A DNA stretch of 64,000 bases from Fomes fomentarius (taxonomy: Eukaryota; Basidiomycota; Agaricomycetes; Polyporales; Polyporaceae), in the NCBI GenBank assembly GCA_022606135.1, contig JABYQN010000006.1:806001-870000 (forward strand), read 5' to 3'. Shown here piece after piece: positions 46,538 to 56,848 of this stretch (the stretch's first letter is position 1; each line of letters starts with the position of its first letter). Both the position numbers and the translations under genes were made by a program. The notes beneath the pieces were generated by a model, which worked only from the letters and a program-made list of their open reading frames with translations, did not search any database and had not been told where the DNA came from.

Positions 46538-48483
46538 ATGTCGGAGGTTATTGCGCTAAAGGCCAGCGCGGCCGCCGTCCCACTTCTCGCGGCCTTCTTT
46601 GTGGCCGCGTTCATATATGCGGCACATCGCAGCCTTCGACGCGTGTGGCTAGGGCGCGAGCTCGGGCGGGCGAGGCAACACGCATCTCCCGCCGATCGGT
46701 CGGAGAAGACGCGTGGGCAAGAGCGCGAACCCGGAGGTGAGTTCCAGTCTACTGGTTGCGCATGCTCCGTCCTGTCACGATCAGCCGGATGTGCTGCGGA
46801 AGTCGCATGCATGCGCTGACCACACATCATCATCCTTGACTGTGTGCAGAATGGAAGCCGGTGAAGTTTGACTATCCACGGGTAGAGCCGAGCCCCGTGC
46901 ATTTCAGCGTTGTCAAGCCCATTCCGTACAGACCGTTCAAATGGGGCGAGTATCAGTAAGTGTTTGCCTTGCCTGAATCTTAGTATACGCAGATTGACAT
47001 GGCTCTGCGCGCTGCGACAGCGTGACCATGGGCATTCGAGCCATGCCCTGGGATGAGTGGGTCGAGCTCGACCGCGAGTTCCCTCAGTACTACAAGGTCT
47101 GCGACTACCGCATCCGGACGAGCGGGGATCGTCTCCTGAAGGTCAACGATGCGCAACCGGGAGTTGTCGGGTCCGGACATGCTGCTGGTGAGCATCCGAG
47201 AGTCGTCAACGCAAAGCAATCCCTGATAACATTTGAAAGCGAGGGAATACATGTACGAGTTGTCCGAGTACCTCTCGCGCCGCCATCCCGACGTATACAG
47301 CGTGACGCGGCATCCCGTGTCGAAGCTCGAGCATGAAAATGGGTGGTATGGCGAAGGGAGGATCAAGGAGATCACGATCATACCGTTTCAGGTCAACTAC
47401 GACTTGGACGCAGACGAGCCGCTGAAGGTTGCACGCATGCTGTAAGTAGCCCATCTGAATAGTCGTGTCCGAGTCGCTGACATTCGTTGGATTGTTATCT
47501 GATAGCATACAGGAGGATTTTACCATCATGCTGGAAGGCTCCGACGGTCGTTACTACCTTCAGGCTGGGGCCATGTGCGTTGCAGGTATGCGCGAGTCTG
47601 AACTACACGCATACCGATCACTACTAAATCCAAAAACGCACTCCAGGCTCGTGGAGGCTAGAAGACAAGATCGGCATGCCGCTCGAAGACATCCACGTCT
47701 CCGGCCACGTTCCCCAATGTCAGTCAATCCAGCAAGAGGCTTCTGCAGCGATTTATGCGACTCACACTCTTCCCCCCCCTCCCCCCTCTGAGTAGACAAG
47801 ACGAGGCTCCAGATGAGCATGGACCGCTTCTTCCGGCGTATGCCGCTCGATAAGCCCGTCGTGCGGAACAACTACGGCTTCCAAGTCGTGCAGGAACCTG
47901 CGGCCCGTCGGCCTGCGCCCGCGCCGGGCTCGCTGCTTGACGTCGATCCGGACGAGCTCGCGTGGGCGGCGACGATGAACGGGGACGAGAACAAGTCCGA
48001 GTACGAGCGCGCGAGGCACATCTTCGACCAGTCAGATGCTGCGACGTCGAAGCTTGAACAAGAGGTAGAGGCGGAGGAGGAGGGGAAAGAGAAGAGCACG
48101 CTGACGGCCCTCCGCCTGAGGACGGAGAGGCAGACGCTGCGCCGCCTGCCGCGCACGGGAGCAATCGTGTTCGGAATCAGGGTGTATCAGACTCGTCTTG
48201 AGGAGCTGGTGCGCGAGCCGGGTGTACCGGGGAGAATCGCCAGTGCGATACGCAGCTGGCCGGAGGATGTTGCACGGTGAGTCCCCGCCGTCGTCCTTCC
48301 GAGATGTCTCGGAATACAGGGAGTAGTATCAGTGCTGATGTTCCGCGTATATGCGACTTGTGTAGATATAAGGCGCGTGGGGCGTACGAGAGCATCCTGC
48401 CGTACCTCGACAGATGCCACGCCGACCAGGTTGAAAAAGGCGTCATCAGCGAGGATGACAAGAGGCAGAACTTTCCTTTCTGA
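46538..48483 (+). CDS. Membrane-anchored HODM-like (DUF3445) protein
   Basis: Eight exons (46538-46736, 46850-46955, 47021-47187, 47240-47441, 47506-47585, 47647-47718, 47796-48276, 48366-48483) give 474 residues. The N-terminus has one hydrophobic helix (about 9-29, SAAAVPLLAAFFVAAFIYAA) followed by basic residues, so the body probably faces the cytosol from an internal membrane. The rest matches the DUF3445 family, whose characterised relative is the alpha-like subunit of heme-dependent oxidative N-demethylase. Shared marks are PFKWGEYHVTMGIRAMPWDEW, a YELSEYLSRRHPDVY segment, the Q..F..M..G.YYLQAG strand, SWRLEDKIGMPLEDIH.PVP-type spacing and a C-terminal RTGAIVFGIRVYQT. The fungal members are single-chain proteins of uncertain reaction; oxidation of an amine or other small substrate using heme or iron is the family-based guess. 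All junctions keep the frame, and the two shortest internal exons (80 and 72 nt) encode conserved segments. Confidence 0.88.
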
Positions 48484-49255
48484 TACAGATTGTGAATGCG
48501 GGTGGACGCAAGTGCTTGACGTAACTCGGTTGATAGGATTTGTAGTGTCATCGTAGGTGCTCAACATGCTGGTTGGTCTCTTTTGTCTCTATTGCCCAGC
48601 CGACGGCGTGCGTGTTTGGCACCTCGTTGTGTCTTTGCGTCCCAGTGTAGGTATGCTCTACCCCCGAATCTGTCAAAGTGTGGTTTGCTGATGATTCCGG
48701 GATTTCGGTTTTAGTCGGGCTCCCCTCAACCCAGATTCAACACTCAACTTCACCTCCGAGCGAGTAGGGTATATGTCCAGGACCTACAGCATTGACTAGT
48801 AGATTGACAATATCAGCAATCGACGCAAGTCCTTCAAGCTTCAAGTTCCGTCCGTCGTAGCTTGTCCCGACGGTGTGCCACTCAACACACACGAAACATG
48901 TGACAAGGGGTAAAACGTAACCAACTCCCCCGAGTTTGCCTGGGTCTATTATTATTGACGGGACAACGGCAGATAGTACTCATGCTGCGGGATTTTGGTA
49001 TGAGCGGTGACGATCGAGAAGAACTTGACACTGCGGGAGGCCCTAGTCTGCAGGTTTTATGGCATCCCGCCATCAAGGAACGACCCCGGTATACATATTG
49101 TGCACGCGCATCAATGACCACAAAAGGCGCGCTGTGAAACGTTCTCGTCCACCGCTCTAGATCTCGCGTCAACCGAGTGTTATATGTATATTCATCCCAA
49201 TGTCTCACCTCTGAATCCCACTGAGCACGCCTTCCCTGGCTGCCCGACCGAGTCG
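48484..49255. other. Intergenic region, no supported gene
   Basis: About 0.8 kb holding the 3' UTR of the HODM-like gene and the promoter of TM copy D. No open frame with a motif. Confidence 0.35.
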
Positions 49256-50714
49256 ATGTTGTTCCCTCTGCTTTTCTTAGCACTCACCCAATGGATGAAT
49301 CGTTTCGCAGAAGTCGATGCCCAGCTCACCAATACCAAGTGCTTGGACGAGTGGGGATGGGTGAGCCTCCAGCTACTTCACGGTTTACCCCTAATATACT
49401 GACTCGTATGTCCGCAGATGTCCAACTCCAGGGGGCAAAGCCCGTGCCTTGTCACAGCTTACCTCTACACTCCGTGTGTCGCGGCCAGCAAAGGTAACTA
49501 TGCCCTCGCTTGCTAGAGCGGAAAGTTGCTGGAAGCTGAATGATGCTTATCACAGCTAATGTTGGCGCATTGACCGACCCGAACACGTGGTACTTGCGCC
49601 CAACAGGGATCGACGGTTGCACTTGCAATAGCGTTGTGTACTCGATGCTAGAGGCGTGCGCGAGGTGCCAGTGGGGCTCGGCGACCAACCTGGCCATGCT
49701 GTCGTGGGTGTCCGCAACTCTGTTGGGTTACATTGGGATGCTAATTGACAGTGACGGCCGGGAGTCGGTCGGGCTGGTTGGAAAACTGTACGAGTCAAGA
49801 TGCCAAAAGGTAACCATTGCATGCATTATCCTCGTCATTATCAACGGCGTTTATGATGTCTGCTGTTATTTCCAAGCTATCCGAACCCGATCCCCCCAGG
49901 GACAGCAATCCCCGCATGGGCATTCCAGGATGTGACGGTGAGTGCTCCGCTCTGCTACATCGCAACAGACATGTAGAAAGTCTGACATGAAGGATTAAAG
50001 GTACAGGATCGTTTCAACGTGACTGTGGCGGCCAAAGTTGCAAGCGAAGGTAAGGTTTTGTTTTACTTGTAAATTGTCAGTGCATGTCCTGATCGGAGGT
50101 TCCTACGTTTTGGTAGGCTTGCCGGACACCACGCCTACGGCAACACTCTCAATTCCAGCCTCTACGCTCGACTCCTCTACCACATCTTCTACTCAGACAT
50201 CAGCCTCGCCAAGCGATAGTGCAGCCGCCTCCCCTTCGACGACGACGAAATCGAGCAACGTAGGCCCCATCGTAGGTGGGGTCGTCGGTGGAGTGCTTGG
50301 CGCACTTCTCATCGGCGCTCTCGCCTTCTACCTCTTGAGAAAGCGGCAAGTCAAGACTCGTGCGGCACCACCCACGTCTGGAAAATTTGACGGCAACGCG
50401 GAGCAACAGCCCATCACTGACTCCAAGAGTCCAGGAAAAGCGGAATATGGCGCTCCCATGATTTATGTACGTACACACACTTCTACTTTCCTATCATGAT
50501 TGGATACTACTCAATCGACACCTTCTGGGTATCCCCTCAGGACCCTGACGACCCTCGCACGTTCCCTACAGATCAGCCTCCTCCGAGCTTCGTATCCAAT
50601 GCGCGATCTGTCCCCACGAGTTTTGGAGGACACAATCCCGCCGACGGCGGCTACTCTAATGGTTCATCTTCGGCGTACGGGTCCGTGGTGTACAAAGGGG
50701 TACCTGAGGTTTGA
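49256..50714 (+). CDS. TM-family membrane protein, copy D (intact)
   Basis: Eight exons (49256-49360, 49418-49493, 49556-49703, 49765-49809, 49877-49937, 50001-50049, 50117-50466, 50541-50714) give 335 residues. The layout equals copy C: signal peptide (1 to about 24), TNTKC and MSNSRGQSPCLVTAYLY, then GCTCNSVVYSMLEACARCQW. These are followed by ENCTSQ, YPNPIPPGTAIPAWAFQDVT, DRFNV, a Ser/Thr stalk from 162 and a Gly-zipper transmembrane helix (about 211-235). The basic stop-transfer is RKRQVK and the tail has IY|DPDDPRTFP, ending SVVYKGVPEV. The first six exons have the same lengths as copy C, so the intron set predates the duplication while the stalk and tail have drifted (350 against 473 nt). 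No catalytic motif is seen. A surface sensor, adhesin or receptor-like role is an inference from topology only. It faces the opposite direction to copies A-C. Confidence 0.86.
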
Positions 50715-53700
50715 ATGTCCTGCTGGCCACCAGTTGTATATCCTCGGTCGTGAGGTACAATGACTGGCCTCGACAGTACCTTGCCCGCTCTGGAGCGAGG
50801 TTTGCGAACAGTCTGTCTGATGTTATTTTCATGAGATTACGATTAATCTATTGGTTCAGCCTGTAGTCGTGCTTTCACTGAGCATAATAATAACTGTTCG
50901 GTCAGCAGCATATACGATACGTTGGTCACTATCTACATCGAAGTTGTTCTAGCTAGTTGATCCGTATAGGTAGAAGATTGTGAACATACAGGGGGTCAAG
51001 TCGGTCTTCGTACTTGTTCACATGCATCCTTTCATGAACGCATGTTCTTGCACTTCATTCTTCATCATGCGATTCCTATCGTGCGAGGAACTAATGGCAC
51101 GCGCCAGGCCAGGCTGAAAAACATGCTGATCTGACACGGAGAAAGAGAGTGACTGCAGATTTAACCACGGTGGGGGCGTGGTCAGTGCTGGCGCTGACAA
51201 CAAGAAGGTGCAGTGTGCAGTGATGTTCGATACCTTTTCTCTACCCAGAAAGGGCGACGACGAGGACGTATAGGCAAACAATGGGGTCGAACAAATCGCT
51301 GCAACGTAGCGTGCCAGAAGGGTATGCGAATACTTTCCCGCGAAGTGATTGATTGAGATCTGAACTAGGAGGAACATAACCACGCTACATCCGAAACAGA
51401 ATACATGAACCCGTACTCCGACTTGTCCTCTTCTTACTTCACCGAGGTGCAGTGCTTCAAGTTCGGCTGTCTTCACCTTAATGCAACGCATATATACGAT
51501 TGCTGGCGTCGAGATGGACACTTGGGTCCCGCTTGAGACACAACAAGGCTTCGGTTGATTGCGTAAGGAGTATCCTGATCGACGGGCATCGTGTCGGGCC
51601 CGCTAATGACGAAAAGATGGACAGCGTTTGCGCGCCACTATTCATGGCGACACTGTGACGTTGGGACGTCGAGACACGAAATTGATACCTCGACCGCGAC
51701 CGCAGGCGTTCCGTCAGCAAATAGGGCGTTCTTTTCACCTTGGGCGAGCTCGTCACGGCCTCTCCCCATTGTACGTCCTCGCTCACGGACAACTCTTCAT
51801 GAGAGAAGGACGACCTTGAAATCCACGGAATGCGTCGAGGACCACGAGATGCGTCGAGAACCATGGGGCGTATTGCTTCTAGACCCCGAAGGAGCCAGGT
51901 GATGCGAAGTGGCTCTCGCCCGAGCTGAAGTGCCCGCGTGGTCGTCTCTTTGATATGAGGAAAGAAGCTGAACGAAAATCTTGCGTTGCTAACAACGGGA
52001 GTGCGTTGTACCAGGCCCGAGATGCAGTGAAGCTGGCGGAGAAGGAAGAGGGGAGTCTGGGATTGACAACACCACCATCGATTGCCATACGTACCGCATA
52101 TATAGACTACTGAGGCCGCAGGTAGTCGTGCTTTCGTCGGAGATGTTCAAGTGGTAGGCCAAGGTAGGTGGTAGGAGAAAGAATGATGCGCTTCGTGTTC
52201 ATATTATACTTGTATCCAAGAACAGGTATCGCGCCCCCGGACAAATGGGAAAAGATGTGTTTCAGTGTGTCTTCATTGTTGTTCGGTGATTCGATATAGA
52301 GTTGGTAGTTTGAATTGCCAAGCGTAGGTTGGGGGTTGCCGCTGGAACCAGGGGGGAAGTCAAGAGATAGAGGCACAGCGAAAGATAGACCATACTCAAT
52401 TTTTATGATCACACCAGCGTGCATGCAACATTTTCCTTGGGGATGTACTGAAGTGAGGGGGTAACCCGAAGACCATTTGGACTGACTTACTATAGTAGCC
52501 TAACCAGGGTGATACCAAGCCTGACCTGACGATCTTCCAACCGTCCATCCTCAACATTGGCTAACCCGAGCTGCGAGCGAGCAAGGCACACGGCACGCTC
52601 CAGTCCTACTTTTGTATACTCCTGAACGGTGTTGCTGAAAACGGAACCTCGTAGGATCAGAGGCTTTGAGGGTCACAGACGTCGAAGCAGAGGTAGAGGC
52701 AAAGACCACGAAGAGGTCACCAGGAAGGTATCGGTTGTTCATGGATTCATTGAAGATAGGACTGCGACCTCGCATGTTGGATTCTGGTAGTGGGAGGCGC
52801 TTGAAGTTGCAATCCAGGAGGCGTCTGGTCTGGGTGAACAGGTTTTCAGAACCAGAGTCTGATAGGAGTGTCGTGCAGCACGGGGTGTATCGAAGCTTGG
52901 AGACATCATAGTTACTGGGCAAGAATAGAGGAGGATGGGGAGTGCGGGCCGGCCGTGGTGGCAGGTGGCTGGCGGATAGAGAAGCGGTCTGATTCGAATT
53001 TCGATCTGCGCCGTTGCAACTCGCACTTCCGCCTCCTCGCGGAGTTACACTCCCTTGCGCCCCTTTCACCAGAGACCTCGATATCAACAGTCTCTTCGAC
53101 GTTCCACAATGACCCAATATTCATCGCTGTCGCTCTCTCATTGTCAACGTAGATGTCCAGGCAACGTCTGTGCTTCTGGTGGTTGCCGCCGTTCTCATTG
53201 GCCTACACCCGGTCTTCGCGGCGTTACGGGAGCGCCCCTAGCAGTCTGGCAATCGCTTTTCCGGATGGTCCTCCTGGGAGAAGCACGCGTAGCATGGCTT
53301 GCAAAATTATCCATCCAGATCCACAGGACGGACTGACACCAGCAAGATTGTCAACCCATGGGACGAGGGTTCGTCTAGTTCCAACTCTGTCCAAGACCGG
53401 GACGAATGTCCGAGGCCGGAGGTGGCTGTCGGACAATCTAACACCCTCAACCAGGCCAGATCAGTATTAGACACTGAATGAAGACAGTGCTCACGCGGCA
53501 TCCGCATTCTGGTTACATCCGCAGTACGGCGAATCGGAGGCTTGGTCATCTGCCACTCCGACGCGTACTGCGACGTTGCAAACAGCAGGTATGTCCGCTG
53601 TTGTATCTGTATCTCATGGTCTGTATCGTTCTTCCCTTTACCGAATATACGTTGTTGGATCCTTCCCGGGCGGGTTGGTGATCGACTGGTGATCTTCTTG

Positions 53701-54741
53701 CGTTCAAGTATGGGGACGTTGAGGATATCGGGCTTGAGACCGATAACTTGCTGCCAAACACACTCTCTGGAAGTACCTTGACGCTCTGGTGTGGACAAAT
53801 CAGGCTTTGGCACGCAGAATATCAAGGAACATGGATTTGCGATGTTGGTCGTTCGTGAACAATGTGTATTATGACTCACCCGCATAATAAGCATTCGAAC
53901 TTGTTCCATCGAGCGCCCGTGACTGTGGTCACATATGTGACTCTGCTACATTCAAGCCTAATCGAGGAAGCAGCCGCAGGGAAGGCGAGGAAGAGTGGTG
54001 CCAGTGCGGGGTGACTGGAGAGTGCTCAGGACTTGAACGAGCACAAGACTTGAGCTCGCGGTTATATACAGCGAGCGGCGCTCCGTCGATTCTTCCCCTC
54101 CACTGTGCAACCGAGTTCTCGTCATGTTTGAGTCCTTGCTCGTTATGAACCCGATCATGACAACCTTCAGTCTCTTCCATGCCTAACGAGTGAGGGTGTG
54201 ATGATAAACAGACACCGTGTCATCATTGCGCTGGTGATAGCGCTGCTGGGACCAGGGGATGGCAAACACTCACCGTCAGTGATCCTCCGCAAATCTGCCC
54301 CATGGACAGTAGCTCGCAGCCGACCGAACGCTGGCGGAAGATCGTAGCTCTGATCTGGGCAGCGAACAGCTCCCGCGAGCAGCATTTCTGAGCTCCCGCA
54401 AGCAGCATCTCTGACCTGCCAGTGCCAAGACACGGAAGTGACATGCAAGCATCGGCGCGCGTTTGTGGTCCTGTGGTTGCCGCAACGCGTTGCCGCCGCA
54501 GGAATACCAAAATCCAATCCTAGATAGAAACAGGCGTCCTTTACGGTCACATCCTCTTCTGTCCTCCACTTGATTTTTCCCGACCCTCAAAAATGGCCTC
54601 GGCTACGGCATTCATCTTCATTCCCCCCTTGCCTCCTACCCTCATCCCTTCTCACTGCAGCAGCCGCTGCCTTGCTGCCGTCCCATTACCATCCTCTTAA
54701 CCTCTTTCTTTATTGAGGCATCGTACGCCGTCAAAGGCTGA
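50715..54741. other. Region between TM copy D and S copy 2
   Basis: About 4 kb. The longest open frame is 52551-53117 on the minus strand (188 codons). It has a charged first half and a stretch FKRLPLPESNMRGRSPIFNE, but no domain I know. Parts of this tract can be read in a second frame after a 57-nt GT..AG stretch (ending LERAVCLARSQLGLANVEDG), so a multi-exon gene or its relic is likely on this strand but cannot be fixed. A 105-codon open frame, 52107-52424 minus, may be a further exon. The remainder shows nothing supportable. Confidence 0.35.
54368..54413. repeat. 23-bp imperfect tandem duplication
   Basis: A unit starting AGCTCCCGC and ending CATTTCTG is repeated directly, 54368-54390 and 54391-54413, with two differences. 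It lies about 350 bp upstream of the S-family copy 2 start. It may be a simple replication slippage product or a doubled promoter element. Confidence 0.6.
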
Positions 54742-55485
54742 ATGCGACCTGTTACTTACCCTTCCTTCACCCTCGTCATGACCAAGTCTGGGTTCCTCGC
54801 TCGTGACCCTTCCCGCCTCCCCTTCTATCGCTCGTACACCCACCGCTATCACCCCTACACAATGGCTGCCCGTCATCCTCGTGGTCAGGACCTCCTCATG
54901 GCACGTGCTTTCACCTGTCCGTACTCTCTGTTCTCTGTTGACTAATGATGCACAACCATCGCCGTTCTCACAGAAGATGAGCGGTGGGGCGGGAGGACTT
55001 GAGCCCATCATCGAAGAGCCCGAAGCAATCCGTCTGGTGAGCGATTTGCATCCCTGCCCTTCACACACACTCCCCCTCTGATCCACTCCATCTGTCGTCC
55101 TTGCTGCATTTCCTGACGCGTTTCGACGCGCCCCAGCAGTCCACCGCCGCACACTGCGGCATCACGGACGGCGATTTCTTGGACTTCGAGGTGGATCCCT
55201 TGCCGCTCGTCGACGACGAGCATGTCAGGCAGTACGAACAGGCTCAACAGGCTCGGGCGCACTCGGACGCATCCCCCGCGGACAGAGTTGTCATGGCGTT
55301 CATCGTAAGTATCCTATGGACCTATTGCTCCTCATGCCCCTTCTCTCTTTCTCTCTCCGAACGCGCCAAGTTTGACTCGCCTGCCGCGTTCCTTCCCCCC
55401 ACAGAACATGATGTACGTCCTCCGCCGCAGGTACCTCGCTCTGCTGGCCGTCGCGCAGTTCCTCCGTGCGAGGGAGGCTCAGTGA
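54742..55485 (+). CDS. Orphan small protein family S, copy 2
   Basis: Four coding segments are visible: 54742 to about 54936, 54974-55036, 55137-55304 and 55405-55485; joined, they give about 168 residues. The family blocks are all present: YPSFTLVMTKSGFLARDPSRLP.YRSYTHRYHPYTMAA at the start, IIEEPEAIRL, DGDFLDFEVDPLPLVDD, YEQAQQARA, and the final exon NMMYVLRRRYLALLAVAQFL. The last two introns match copy 1 in place and phase. The first intron is a problem. The natural 57-nt intron (GTCCGT donor) creates an in-frame stop at the joint. The frame is kept only by a 37-nt intron starting GTTGAC, unusually short for this genome. Either the short intron is used, or this copy makes a truncated protein. 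No targeting signal or known domain is seen. Confidence 0.62.
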
Positions 55486-56848
55486 GTGTTGCGTGTGTTG
55501 TTGTTCTGCGCCATGCGTAAGACGGTTGACGAAGTAGTCGGAGGCGGGCGCCTTGCTACCGGCCAAGGCATACCACAAAACGGCCTCCATCCAGCCCTAG
55601 TATTCACTGTGTATACGATCTTACGTTCCCTTTCTTGCTTGCGCGTTTTCTTACTTCTACACTCCACAAACCCCCAATCCCGCGATTTGTCTTGTATCCG
55701 CTATCTCCGCTATCGTATCTGCTGTCTTGCATCTTGACCGTCGACGCTATCTTACATCTAGTTGTATTTCCAGGGGTCGTTCATTCCTTTTCCATGTATC
55801 TACTTGTAGCATATCCTCCCAGTCTTGCGTGTAGAGTATATCCGAGGTCTATATCACCACCGCTCTTGTCTTGTGCCAATCCAATTGTGGGCAAGTCCGA
55901 GTGACAGATCAAAGGCTCAAGCCATTCTCATGCTCAAAGAAACAGATTGGTCACACCACAACCTTTCACGCCAATTACGTACCCATGGCCACACCAACGA
56001 CCATGATAGCAGACTCGCAACCAGAACGGCGATAATCATGAACCATTGACAAACAAGGTTAGGCATACCAAGATTTACGTGTGAGAGAACAAGAGAAAGC
56101 ATAATGGAGCCATGCGCGCACAAGTCACACCGTAGATCCCTGGGTGGTGACTGCGCCCAGACAACAGGTACCACGCCGCGTCTTGAGCGCTCAAGTGTGC
56201 AGATGTGGGGGAAGTCAGGATGGAGAGAACCCTCGAGCTCTTATAAGCTCGCTAGGCGTGATCTACATCGCATGTCGTATACGTGGAGGTACCTGGTGTA
56301 CGTATGGCTGCTACTTCGTAGAGGAGGCCATATGTGTCCGACTGTGTAGGTCGGTGAGCTGTATGTGAACAATGAACAGGGTCAAGATGAGAACGAAACG
56401 CAATAAAGAGGGTAATGATACAAGGCCGCACCGCCTACACAACGCGCACTCGCGCTAGCAACAACCAGTCAAGGCTGCGCCAGAGACAGTGGGGCATAGG
56501 TCGAGGAGCCGAAGGAGCCGCAGGCTCTGAGGGGTCGTAAGTATGAGACAGGTGGAAAACTGAACGCACACTGGTGGTAGAATCACAGGAGAGAGGCGGA
56601 GGGATGAGTGCGTGGTATTGGGGGATACATGGAGTCCGTGGGAGGAAAGGGAGGATGGGGGATGGGAAGCGTTCAGTCCTTGAAGGGGACACGTCATAGG
56701 GATACGGGGCGGCTAACAAAGCGAAATGAGTCCATGCGATGACAGAAACGACGCAGAACGACATATGCGGCGTGGGAGGGGGAAGCGCTATGGGGAGAAT
56801 TAGCACCGAAGGCTATATCGAGTTGAACGAAGGGACACACCCAATAAC
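55486..56848. other. Intergenic region, no supported gene
   Basis: About 1.4 kb between convergent genes, containing both 3' flanks. Open frames such as 56435-56806 minus (Pro/Ser-rich) have no recognisable features. Confidence 0.35.
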
